From NCBI GenBank assembly GCA_933228895.1, contig OW121849.1:42068354-42132353 (forward strand): a stretch of 64,000 nt of DNA, read 5' to 3'. The notes under the pieces were generated by a model. That model did no database searches, was not told the DNA's origin, and saw only the letters and a list, made by a program, of their open reading frames with translations. Position numbers and translations under genes: made by a program. This DNA comes from Platycnemis pennipes (Eukaryota > Arthropoda > Insecta > Odonata > Platycnemididae). Within the stretch, counting starts at the first letter, position 1. Every line of letters begins with the position of its first letter. Below are positions 1 through 10,745 of the stretch, one piece after another.

Positions 1-539
1 GAATGAGGTTATTACACTCGCGATACTGAGACGGATGAAGTTATTTTGAACGCGATAAAAAGTAATAAGATGAAAAAGGAATTAATTTTGAATATCGTCA
101 AATAAACAGAGAAAAGTGCGCAAATGCGAAATGAAGAACCAAATAAGCAGTTTAAATAGGTTAAATTCAAAGCAATTTTAGTGATAAAATTACCTCCAAA
201 GGGAATCAAAAGCATTAATATCTCTAAGTAGCCTTTGGAAGATTAAATGACACCACTGAAATTAAATTTGGGTACAACTATATTGTTATTTATGCTTTAA
301 TGCATTATTGTTTTTAGTGATTATTTTTTTAAATTTATGTGAAGGACAAAAGTATGTCGTACTTATGCATACACCGAGGCAGCATTTATGTCAAAAAAAC
401 ATATTTACTTCCAATTTTCCAATCCCATAATCCCCCCGCGGTCAACAAAACCTGTTATTTTAAGTCTAACCTGAATATCGTTCAGTTGAGTTGGAGATTA
501 TATTCGACCTAAGCTCCTCTTTCCGGCGAGTGAAATGAC
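1..539. other. AT-rich stretch, nothing recognised
   Basis: AT-rich sequence without a convincing open frame, repeat or RNA signature. The longest minus-strand frame (about 12-215) is hydrophobic, low in complexity and resembles nothing I know. Confidence 0.5.
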
Positions 540-1310
540 ACTTTTCACGTCTTAGCGACATGCGTCTCCTGTTTGAGCGGACGCCATCGTTTCGAGAAAT
601 CCTCCGAAGCGGAAAAGAAGTCCAAATCGAAGGAATGGCGGCGGGAGGAAAAAGGAAGGGACCCTTCCCACATTAATCGCCGTCATTGGAAGCGTTTAAG
701 AGCTCCTCCATTTATTTCTCATCAAGGCACGGTGCGACGCGGTGGCCGAGAGCATCCACGCAAACAGCCTTTCCCGTGGATGAAAATCCGTAAGAAGAGC
801 GAAGAAGAAAAAACTATTCCGTCTCCACTCCTATTTCCTCTGTGAGAATCCCCTTCCCTTCCCCCATTTCCCTTCGAGGCTCTCCTCATTAAAAAAAGCG
901 ATATTTTTTTTCCGAAGCAGCTCAGTAAATCAAGAGACAGAACGCAACCCGGAATGAGCAGCTAACGTGACGAACGACGCCGGTGATTGCGTTTCCCGCA
1001 AAAGAAAATGCCCGAGGGATGGACGGAGTCGAGTTGACGCAGGTTACGTAAAATGCCTCCTCGGAAGTGGGCCGCTCTCCGGTGAGGCAGACCTTCGAAA
1101 AAACAAAATGGAGGACCAAGGGAACCCGCGCAAGCGAGGGAGCCCCGGTAGCTATCGGCCGGTCCCTTTGGGGACCAATGCGTCGACGGCGGTGGCAGAT
1201 TTCCGCGGCCGCCATCCGCGGAAAGCAAGGCTACCCCTGGCGGCGATACAGCCCATCCACCCCTCCGATGAGGAGAATAAGCTGTTAAAGAAAATAGGAA
1301 AAATAAACAA
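540..1310. other. GC/CpG-rich island 1
   Basis: GC content and CpG density rise sharply over the flanks, most of all from 960 to 1290. A small perfect hairpin (9-bp arms TTTCCGCGG, 7-nt loop) sits at 1200-1224. A frame with an ATG at 1108 runs to 1365 (86 aa, basic, no domain I recognise). Overlapping frames on both strands are similarly open, as expected by chance in GC-rich DNA. It could be a promoter-type CpG island or a first exon, but no splice structure can be supported. Confidence 0.4.
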
Positions 1311-1392
1311 TGATAACTGCCCCTGCATGAAATGGATCGATGACTTAGAACATGGCTATATATGAATGGAGCAAATATGCAAGAGAAAGATA

Positions 1393-1480
1393 GCATCTAC
1401 ATCTACATAATACCCTGCAAGCCTCCATAATGTGTGTGGCAGGGGGTGAATTCTCACCAAAAATGCACTACATATCATGC
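1393..1480 (-). mobile_element. CR1-type LINE 3' end, truncated copy
   Basis: Reverse complement of the 3' end of the full-length LINE at 54.57-59.08 kb. It opens with the tail CATCTACATCTACAT, then the block around ATACCCTGCAAGCC and GTGTGTGGCAGGGGGTGA, then CACCAAAAATGCACTAC. Only 3' UTR sequence is left, as expected for a 5'-truncated insertion. Confidence 0.8.
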
Positions 1481-4400
1481 ATAAAAAAGGATTAGTAAAA
1501 GGATGTTTATACTAGTCTAAACTTTAATTTAAAAAAAGATAAAAATAGCAAAGCAAACATGTAAAAAATGCTGTTAGTTGGGTAAGCTTAAAATATAAAT
1601 ATACCAACATTCACCTTCCTATGCTATCCATTGATACACTCGTATTGGATATATTTACCGCTATTCATATCCCTAATTGGAAGAGGGAAGGACATGAGCA
1701 GTTCTAAAGTGAACTACGTAGGTGGTCAATTATGCTGAAATAAATAGAGAGAGAAGTTTTTACGGATGACAATGAATAATAAGTCTATTACTAGCTTTCA
1801 TTAAGTAACAGCTAAAACTAAATTGGCAAACATTTTGTGTTAACAGTTGAGAAAAACAAGAAAATATCAGTGAAAATCAATGGCGTATAAGAAAACATCA
1901 ATGTAAGGCAAGAAATTTATCATGTGAAGCACGAAGAGAAGGGATTCTCAAGATAACAAAAATAATAGAAATGCATCTATAGGTATATTAGAATTAAGTA
2001 ATGTATCGAATGATACCGTAAATAACTTTGAAATTATATATTAAAATGTTCTAATCAAGGTGTATTAATTGAGTATCTCAACAATTGTATTAAATGATTA
2101 ATGTAACATTTAGAAAAACCGGGGTATTTAAAATAACTGGTATCCTCATATACCGTGTGTGCACAGAATGAATAAATATGAGGCGGGGGTGAGGTGGATC
2201 CTACAAAGCTATTTCTCATTCCAACTTCGCTGGATGGCATGTAATGTAATGGACACATCCATCGGGCGGGCACCCTTTAATCTCATCAAGCGGCCAAACA
2301 GGTTGGCTAAACAGTCCTTGGGGTTTCCCGAAAATAACTAACCGGGTCTCATTTCATTTTTTTCTTGATCTTCAACACCAGGAGGAAAATAATTTACTAC
2401 CCAATGGATGAATGGATGGAAAACCCGGATTATGTTTAATTCTCATTGCGCGGTTTGTAAAAGTTGCCGTACTTGATTCATTTACGTTGGAATGCAGAAA
2501 TGTTATAGACGAGCATATTTTATTTGTTCGTGAACCTATGAAGACATCCAAGAACATGCAAAAGCGTAAGATTCCGCCCGTAAGGACGTGAATATCAAAT
2601 AATATTTCAATAAAATTTCTAGAGCGTCGCTCCCACATGGTGATAATTTGAAATTAGAAACTGTATTGCATGAGAGGATGCTTTGTTTTACAGTTAATGT
2701 AATTAACTCAACAAAACAACCTGTAATACAGTTGATAAAAATAGGATTACATGTGGACTGGAAGTTCAAGCCTGGTATTGAGTCCTAAATAAATTGCTAA
2801 ATAACCTTGTTATGATTTTGATAGTAATATTTTGTTATAGATGGATGTTTCTCTCATCAATATCAAATACCGCGGCGATAAAAAATAGTAAAACACCTAA
2901 TAAATTTAATAAACCGAATAAAGATACAAACCAATATTGGCGGTCAACCAATTTTTAAATACCGCAGGGAATGAGACTTAAACCTAACCTACAAAAGCAG
3001 TCGGAGCAACACCAATGGTCCCAGGATAGAGTCCTAGTCTAAACGTGACACGTTTTCTTCATGGGATTCCCACTTAGTCGTCTCTAAATAATTCTCTGAG
3101 GAGGTTGTCTAAAAGGTTATAGAGTTAGAATTACGCAACAGTCTCCTTGAAAAAATGGTAGGAAGTGGATTCCATAGAAATAATTCATCGAAGAAGACGT
3201 GAATGTGTATTTCATTTCTGTGCAAACATTAAATTTCGTCAAAACTTCCCATGTTTCTTGCGAATGGCTGGCCTCACTAATTAAACCATGGTTAGAGATA
3301 AAATCCTTCACTAAACTAACTTAAAAATAACTTTTCATAACGGAAAATTTAATGAATTTCTAATTGTTTCTCTAATCTTTTTCGAGTGAAGATGAGCTTA
3401 TTGGCTGCTGACAAATATTTTGCACTTAAATCTAAGACTATTTGTGAGCAATAACCCTTCAAATTTAATTAAGCATATGAAAATTGTATTAGGACCTGCA
3501 TTATAACTATTATGGAAGAAACTTTACTTACTGTCAAAGGGAGGGAAGTTCATCACGACCGGTTTATTATGAATAGAGGGTCGATCCCTAATTTCATTGA
3601 GATTTGTGATAAGTGAGTTTAAAAAGACATATTGCTGAACATAAAATTGCGAAGCCACTACCATTTACAGAATGAAAAGTTCAATTCAGAGGGAACAAAA
3701 GATTGACTCGATGCATCCGGGTAAAAGTAGAAAAACCCTGAAAAGGATGAACTGGAAGGAATGATAAGAATTGGTGCCCGAGGTTGTGTTATGTGCTTGG
3801 ACCGTGAATGTCAGTGGATGCTGCATTCCTCGACGGTGTTCTGAGCTCGAGAAAGGGAGCAATTGCGAAACCACGGCCTAGTGGGGCATGAAATATATTC
3901 CTACTACTGGAAAGTATGCTCCATCCATCATTTAGTCGATCCCTACAGAGAGCTCAGCCTAAAAAAAAAACCGATGTACTACAGGTTGTCGGTTCATTCG
4001 GATAGTTAGGAGTAGCTAGGTTCTTACCTTATATCGATGGCCTTGCGCATAATAATTGACTGAAGCCATCTCTCGTACAAGGAGTAAGATTTGCTTCCAT
4101 TATTGCGAACGATTTCTCACGGTTTACATGGCACAAGGCTCGATGTAAGGCTATAGATGTGAGAAGACAAAACAATTTCCGAAAAAAATGGGTCAATAAA
4201 AACAGAATTATTTACTACGATGTGTGTAATGAGTTATCAATAAAGGGAAAGGAATGAGCTACCACAGCTAGTACAGAACTCATAAGATTTGTTTTACGCA
4301 ATTCATAACTCGACATCACATCTGCCACCGGAAAACCTCTTCCTATTACATACTTCTCAATTATATCATTCATTTCATGCTCGATATGTTGCCTTTGCTG

Positions 4401-4860
4401 TTATTCCAATACCCTTTGACAACTTTCTTTTCAAGGCCATTGGCAGAAAAATTTCAAGAAATATCAAAGAGATTTCTTCTTTCTTTTAATCTCCTAAGAA
4501 TCCCTAGAAGATCTTAATCGCGCCGCGTTGAAGCGCCGAATTTTCTATGACCGATATAATAGATGTTAACTTTCCCGACAAATCATTTGGGTGAATTTTT
4601 CTCCGGCTTCTCAACGTATTAGATGGTAGACCTTCCAATTTTCTTCAAAACCGATTATCATTATCATCATCAGTCCTAGAGAAGAGGGAAAAGCCCAATT
4701 CAGAAAATTCGGATGAAATGCAGAGTGCAATCAGGTGGGAAGCCAGAGCATACCTAAAATCTTAACTCCCCCTCATGTCTAAGTCATTCCTCAGAAAAAA
4801 AAATTGTCATCCGAATGTTTGTGCGTTCTTTTGGATAAGTGTACACGACGTCCGAAAGAT
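1481..4860. other. AT-rich unassigned stretch
   Basis: I see no gene, RNA or repeat family here. Short frames on both strands show no family motif. Around 4651-4680 there is a short ATC/ATT-rich run that could be the tail of an RTE-type LINE on the minus strand, but no body follows it. Confidence 0.45.
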
Positions 4861-6120
4861 GGACCAATAGGTGAGTGGGTGGCAATGTAACAACCAATGT
4901 CTTCGTGGGTGTCCGTCGGGAGAACCCAGTAGTGTACTCAACTGTGGAACTAATTTGCTTTCATTGAGGACAAAATTGATAGGGAAGGGGAAATCCCGCG
5001 GGAAGAATCACCTGTACCAGTTGGATATCAGTTCGTTCAGCTCTAACTCGTCTAGCCCTCTCAGCGCAAGATGCCTCCGATTTCAAGGAGTCGCCGAACA
5101 AGATACGGGGCGGCCATCTCAAATGCCATGCGGGTATCGCTTCCAACAAGCTTCCGTAATTTCAACTGGTCGCTTGCCAAGTCGAGATTGTATCAGCGTC
5201 GAATGCGTCAACGCGAATTCAAGCAAAAAAAGAAAGAGGGAACGAAAATAAAAAAAAAATACCGGGAGAGGGTCGATTGAAAAACACGCACGCATCACGA
5301 GGCATGGTCACCAGGTGCGTTTTTTCCTCAACTTCCTCAGTCGACCTCGGGTTGCGCAACCTCAGAGCCGCTCTCGAAAAAAATAATTGAACACCACTCT
5401 ACCCTTGCGTTCGCGCCTCCTCTCTCCCTCCCCCCACATCGGTTATGTATGTCTCAAAGCATGTTTGACAGTCGGCAGCACGAAAGGAGGAAGGGATCGG
5501 CCGCGGTGATTTAAGGGATCCCGCAACAATCCAACGCGAATCGAGGAGGCATGTGCGAGAGCTTGGCGCAAATTGAGTGTTGCGAATCTCCCCTGAGTGG
5601 AAGGATGGGGTAAGGATAGAGCATTAGGGGGAGGAGGGGGGAGAAGGAAGAAAGGAAAAAGAAGAGCCAGGAGAAGAATATGAGGCAGGTCGGGATTGTG
5701 AGCGTGAGGAGGAGGAGAGAATGGGACAAGAGAGGCAGTGTTTTTTCCGGGACGTTTCCCGCTAACGGCTGGGGTTTGGCGCCTTAACGTCAGCCCACAC
5801 CCAATCAGCGACTCCACCACACCCCCTCTTCTCTCTAGCACACTCAACATTCACGGAACCATTGAGAACCACACGCTGGAAGGCAGTTCGATGCGGGGCG
5901 AGGAGTCGAGGAGGGAATGGACAACGAACACTCGAGGGACAAACCAATGGATAAGACAAGAGAGAACCGACTGAACCAATTCCTTGCAGGAAAGGAGTGG
6001 GGCCAAGAAGAATATGCAATAGGCCAACGTATTCATCAGCCATGCTCTATCCGTCTAAAGTCAGGCAAACTAGGGGGGAGATTGCAACGCACGGAAGCCA
6101 TAAAATACTCGCAAAAATAA
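4861..6120. other. GC-rich island 2 with purine tract
   Basis: GC-rich from about 4870, CpG-rich near 5300-5440 and again 5740-5930. A strongly purine-biased plus-strand tract (GGGGGAGGAGGGGGGAGAAG and similar) lies between, at about 5585-5725. Overlapping frames, including a 126-aa one at 4871-5251 and a 135-aa one on the minus strand at 5443-5850, are low in complexity and show no domain. I treat them as chance frames in skewed sequence. Confidence 0.4.
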
Positions 6121-6700
6121 ATGATATACCTACATCATTTACTTCATTAATTTCCTCAGTTCCGGTTTTACAATGCCCCATCAAATGTCTTGACGGCATG
6201 AGAACGGTCATGCATAAATAATTTCACTGTCAACATTCACATAATATTGACCATTCAGTCAGCCATTGCTTCACAAAGTATTTAAATAAAACCACGAACA
6301 TATATATAAAACAAAATATTTTTATAATTAGTCAGAGTTAAGGGTGAACGATATCGAAACGGCACCTCAATTGGCCCCAGTTATACGGAGGGTTCATAAG
6401 GATATCAAAGAAACTACACTTAAATGCTAAGTTACATCTTCAAACATATTTTTAAAACTCTTTCCCTTTCTATAATACGTCTCTACCCGATTCGTCCAAT
6501 CAGAGAGCCATTCTTTTTCTTCTGCTTCCTTGACCCAGTATTCTTCCTTCTTCAAACGATTTAAAATCCCATCGACTCCAATATTTAGTTCTATATTGTA
6601 TATTCCTCTCTTATTCTCAGTGGTAACTTTCTTTTCATGCCAACTTTTTTTCCGTTCTTTTCCATTCCGTTCATCTTATTTTCTCCATTATTCTAAAACA
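6121..6700. other. AT-rich stretch before the mariner element
   Basis: AT-rich with pyrimidine runs at 6460-6670; nothing recognised. It ends at the TA target site of the transposon starting at 6703. Confidence 0.45.
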
Positions 6701-8440
6701 TAGAGTCCAGCCGCGTTGAAATGGTCCTTCTAGGTGACCGGTGGGAGGAGCTACGACTACCTACCCCACCTCCCGGCCTTACCTCCCCTTCTTTACTCTC
6801 TCACTCACTCACTGGAGGAGAGGCAAACAGTGTTGCCAGTTTTCCTCACTCCGGCGCGCTTAGGAAAACTTAAAGGCACAAAACTGGCCGTGGTGGAGGG
6901 AAATTAATTTAACATATAAATGTTAATAATCTTATTTATTGTTATGTTTGCCGTGGAACATTACATATAGCAAAGAGGCTTAAACAAGGCTTCCAATAGA
7001 GAATGAGAAGAACAAAACAATGAGATAATAATTCCGTTCTCAATTTCTGGATCTGAATTAAAGTTACATTGGTTGCATCGTGAGGAAATAAAAGTTAATA
7101 AAATACATTAAATAATACGCAACCTACCTCCAAACCTTACTAGACTACAATATAGTAATGAATAAACTGAAATGAAGCGATGATTTACTGATTTCCTATG
7201 GCACACGTGATAGTTTTTGGAAAACGTAGGCATAGTTTTCTTTCAAAACCTATCAATTTAAGTTAATAATCATAGCTACTAAAATTACCGTAATATTCAA
7301 TAAACTAAAATTCTTTCTGTTTTCACAACAAAGTTGTAGTTAAAAACAGCTCGCGCATTTAGATTGAAAAAATTTCATTCACTCTCTTCCGAGGATGTGA
7401 ATGACATGTCGGAATCTCCACTCGTGTCACTACCACTTAGTTCGACAATTATTTTGTCTATTTCTTTATCCATCAGCGCGTCACTTCTCCAGTATTCCTC
7501 TTCAATTTTCTTTACATGTCCGCAAACTTTCGTCCATTTCTCGGTGGAATATTCGGAACAAATGTTCTGAAACAATTCCGCTTTTTTGTTCAAGGATGTC
7601 GCCTCCAAATTGTGACGCACCTAAAAGAATGCAGGAAATTCGTAGTAATTAAAAAGTGTAAATCGATGCAGATAAGCTTGACATTTAATAATAAATTGAG
7701 GGAATCCAATGGTAGTTTATTCTTCATGATTGCCTGTTCTTTGAGGTCACCCCAAACCATCTCAATTGGATTGAGGTCAGGATGGTAAGGGGGCAAACGA
7801 ATCACGTTCTCCACAACTAACGCTCCTTCATTCCGCTCAACAACGCTCGCAGGTGACACCAGATTCCCGTAATAATTAATAACGACAATTTTCCTCTCTC
7901 CTGAGACAATCTCCCTTCGTTTAAAATTCTCTTCACCGTGGAGGTACCAAGTCCCGTAGCCTGGCTTGAAGCTGGCACCACGTTTAAACTTAGTTTTTTC
8001 TCCAATTTTAAATCGTTCAACAACTGAATAACGTTGTACACGATTTCTCGAGCCTGACTTTTGAGTGGCCTGCCTCGGGCATACGAAGATTTCGACGAGC
8101 TGGCCATTGCAAATAAGCAATACGAGAGTTTAAGGACTCAAACTCTGTAAACAAGGACCAAAGTCGGAAAACCAAATAGATTAACCGAAACGGAAGCGTA
8201 AGTCAAAATATTACCAGAAAGAAATCAAAATCCACAAAGAATGTCCAAAGCAATGTCAAAAGTCAAGCGCGCAAAACCAAGAGAGAACCGTAACGAAAAG
8301 AGCTGGCAACTACAATGAAGTGACACTGGTAGGGGAGGCACGATAGGGGAAGGAAGGAGCCCAGAGTGGGGGTAGCCGAGGACAGAGAGGGGGTGCGCGG
8401 AAATTTTCGCGCAGGACCATTTCAACGCGGCTGGACTCTA
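6701..8440 (-). mobile_element. Tc1/mariner-IS630-type transposon, non-autonomous
   Basis: The ends are a perfect inverted repeat. GAGTCCAGCCGCGTTGAAAT and six more bases run inward from 6703, and their exact reverse complement ends at 8438 (26 bp). A TA dinucleotide flanks each side (6701-6702, 8439-8440), the target-site duplication typical of this superfamily. Beyond the perfect part the ends keep diverged similarity for about 150-170 bp; for example GTTGCCAG lies about 130 bp in from both ends and GCGCGCTT slightly further in. The element is 1736 bp. Inside, on the minus strand, are remnants of a transposase with the LPPYHPDLNPIE signature. The catalytic core is partly deleted, so the copy must be non-autonomous. 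Confidence 0.93.
7375..8107 (-). pseudogene. Broken DDE transposase of the Tc1/mariner-IS630 element
   Basis: Would cut and paste DNA between inverted repeats. Three pieces are visible on the minus strand. The N-terminus (ATG at 8107) reads MASSSKSSYARGRPLKS and contains a helix-turn-helix-like stretch with ATGLGTSTVKRILNEG. After a frame change comes ENVIRLPPYHPDLNPIEMVW, the block around the last catalytic residue. After another break (about 7620-7690) comes the C-terminus, with EKWTKVCGHVKKIEEEYW and a Ser/Asp/Glu-rich end. The central region that should hold the first two catalytic Asp residues is missing. Full relatives are normally over 330 aa. The last break has a possible acceptor (TTTTAG before GTGCGT) and could be a small intron, but an insertion is equally likely. 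This copy is not functional. Confidence 0.88.
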
Positions 8441-8488
8441 CCTACAAATCAGTCCCTTCCATTTTTTAAAAATCCTCTTTCTCCAATT

Positions 8489-8842
8489 AAGTCCCAGTCC
8501 ATGTGACTATAGTACCTACTGGCCTCCCATTCCGAGGGCCCGGGTTCAATTTCCGGCAGTGGTGGGTTTTTATGTGGCAAACCGGTCCCCACTTGAGTGC
8601 CTTGTGGAGGGCATTTCAGGTACAGTACTCCGTCCGTCGGATGGGACGTTAAGCCGTGGTCCCCTTGGCGCCTGTCGTTAAAAATAGGCTAATGCCGACG
8701 CCGGGTTTCTCTCCACCCTTCCTCCGTTGCCTGAAAACTCCTACCATCACCCGATTACCCACGTATCCTAAATGGCTCAAATGACCTCAGCTGTCGGTCG
8801 CCTCCCATTAGTAACCAACCAACCAACCAACCAAGTCCCAGT
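8489..8842 (+). mobile_element. SINE family 1, complete copy with TSD
   Basis: tRNA-derived SINE of about 334 bp (8499-8832). The head has a Pol III B-box-like GGGTTCAATTTCC and a degenerate A box. The family core follows: CCGTCCGTCGG, TTAAGCCGTGGTCCCCTTGG, GGCTAATGCCGACGCCGGG. Near the 3' end is CAGCTGTCGGTCGCCTCCC, then a (CCAA)n tail. A perfect 10-bp duplication AAGTCCCAGT flanks it (8489-8498 and 8833-8842). It lies about 50 bp beyond the mariner element. It is the longest and best reference copy in the window. Confidence 0.88.
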
Positions 8843-9169
8843 TCCAGACCCTCAAAGAGCCACACGCGCTGTTTCAACTCTAAGGCAAATTTCACGAAAT
8901 TTCAATTACTGTCACCTATCACAGGCTCCCAAACGCTTGAGACTGCATATCTAACTCACCCCAAACTACCCATTACGACAGAAACATGACAATTTTCGTT
9001 TCAAGTAGTTAATCCCCAGGAGACATGAATAGTTCGTACCGTTCAGTTACTACTTTCCTAAGGCTATTATGATTCTATTGACCTTCGACATTGGCCTTCA
9101 TAATACAGGGAAAATTTATCATGTCAGATTTATTTTAAATCTACATCTCAAATGCCTCCTTTCCTTTAC
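8843..9169. other. Unassigned short stretch
   Basis: Ordinary AT-rich DNA between the SINE and the next GC-rich island; nothing recognised. Confidence 0.4.
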
Positions 9170-9760
9170 CAGCCATGTCCATGTGCCGCTTGGGAAACAT
9201 TCCCACAAAATGAGCGGTCTTCACCACCGCGAGCCAAGGCACCTTTCTCATTCACATGCTCAACCTACGGACGGACGAAGGGCAGTTTTTTTGGTAAGGG
9301 CGGGGAAGGGACGGACGGTTGGTTGGTGGAGGAAAGAGATTGGAGGAGGTCTCGGTCGGTGAAGTGGTTGGCGAAGGAAAGAAAGGCCTACGCGGTGGCC
9401 TAAGCGGGTGGGAGACTGGTACATAAGGGAGGGGGAGGGGCTGTGGAATGGGAGGAGTGGATTGAGATGGAGGAAGGGGGAGGGACGGGGATCGAATGGG
9501 AAATCTACGACTTGGGCGGACGGCCCAGGAGGGAGGGACTAGGCATATCACCTTCACGCCCAAGGAGTTTGCCCATTTCGCAATTTTTTAGCGTTCGCGG
9601 GCGCGCTTGTTTATGTGCGAACGCTCCCATTCGACGCGGCGAGCGTGCGTGGGCTTCGCAACTTCGGTTGCACTTTCTTCCGTTGACAAAATGTACCTCA
9701 ATGAATTGCTCAACCTACGCTCAACGCGCATGGTGTGTCCGAGTGGTATAAGCTGAAACA
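9170..9760. other. GC-rich island 3 with purine tract
   Basis: The plus strand is strongly G/A-biased at about 9280-9540, with many GGGA and GGAGG runs. A CpG-dense segment around 9585-9665 follows (TTCGCGGGCGCGCTTG). Frames on both strands are low-complexity translations of the skewed DNA. No exon is supported. Confidence 0.4.
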
Positions 9761-10109
9761 AAACGGTGAGGAACAGCATGACAGTATTTTAGAGAAAGAC
9801 AGGTATATCCACCTTCATAATGCGACTTCAGGTGGCGCAATACTATCCGATAAATGTATCATGATGATGTCTCTAAAAGTGTTCAAATGATTACCCCATT
9901 GAGCGGACTACAAGTAACCGTAAGAGTGGGAATGAGCTTACCTAGTTGTTGTGAATGTCCTCATCATCCATGAAGCAAAGGACTTATCATGAAGTTGACA
10001 CTTTTATCACAAAAGACTATTTAGAAAAGTTTAATGGCTATTACCCAGCTAGGCTGTACGCAAAAGGCGATGCGCATTAATTGAGTGACTTTTGGCATGA
10101 AGTAAATTT
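9761..10109. other. Unassigned stretch
   Basis: No gene or repeat identified. A second unassigned gap of similar length (10301-10604) follows the SINE copy. Confidence 0.4.
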
Positions 10110-10300
10110 GAGTTGAACGCCGAAGGCTAGTGAGGGTAGAGCTCGCCAATTACTGAGCCCCAATGCGTGTGCATTCTACACGCTGCCGTTAGTCAGAAAG
10201 CTCTGGTGTACTGGACAGTCCAAAAGCTTCTCCCGAATTCAAACCTGGGACCTCAGATCAGCAGCCCAACGCTCCGCCTACAACGACTACTGGCATTCTG
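10110..10300 (-). mobile_element. SINE family 2, diverged copy
   Basis: Read on the minus strand: a tRNA-like head with a B-box-like CCAGGTTTGAATTC, a middle that includes CTGGACTGTCC, then ACACGCATTGG, GAGCTCTACCCTCACTAGCC and TTCGGCGTTCAACTC. The same order of blocks occurs in the better copy at 61524-61800, so I assign both to one family. Boundaries are approximate. Confidence 0.65.
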
Positions 10301-10604
10301 GGTGAAATTAAGAATGAAGAGCGAGAGTTAACCATGATATTTTCCTTCCATACACCAAGGAAATAACTTGTGGTGTTTTACTCCTTTCCACACCAAATTG
10401 AGTTGGATACCAGAGTACTTTGTATCCGTAGATTAAATTTTCCCTCTGTGTGAAAGAAAATACCCTCTGTCCCTAGGTGAACTAAAAGTAATAAATATTT
10501 TCAGCCTCCAAAATTAATGTTCTATATTGTGTAAAAAGAAGACGGGACACCGTAATCGGCCATATCTTTAGAAATAATCATTTAATGATGTCATTCATAG
10601 AGGA

Positions 10605-10745
10605 ATAAGTGAGAGAGAAGAATGCAAAAGGAAAGCCTCTTGTGAGATGCATGAAGTAGTGAAGGATATAAGACAGAAACATCATGTTTGTATGAAGAGG
10701 TTAGACTATTGAAAAATTGAGTGGAGGACAGAGACAAACCAATCA
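10605..10745 (+). pseudogene. RTE-like LINE relic, C-terminal end of ORF2
   Basis: Conceptual translation in changing frames gives pieces like GKPLVRCMK, VKDIRQKHHVCMKRL and EWRTET followed by NQS. This is the order of motifs at the C-terminus of arthropod RTE-like endonuclease/reverse transcriptase proteins, and it matches the clearer relic at 33354-33659. Stops and frameshifts show it is dead. Confidence 0.55.

Noticed and set aside
962..1396. 144-aa minus-strand and 132-aa plus-strand frames over the same DNA
   Set aside because: Both lie in a CpG-rich island where stops are rare by composition; neither shows a domain and they cannot both be genes.
4651..4680. RTE-like LINE tail on the minus strand (ATTATCATTATCATCATCAG)
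   Set aside because: A simple-repeat run without any readable LINE body beside it.
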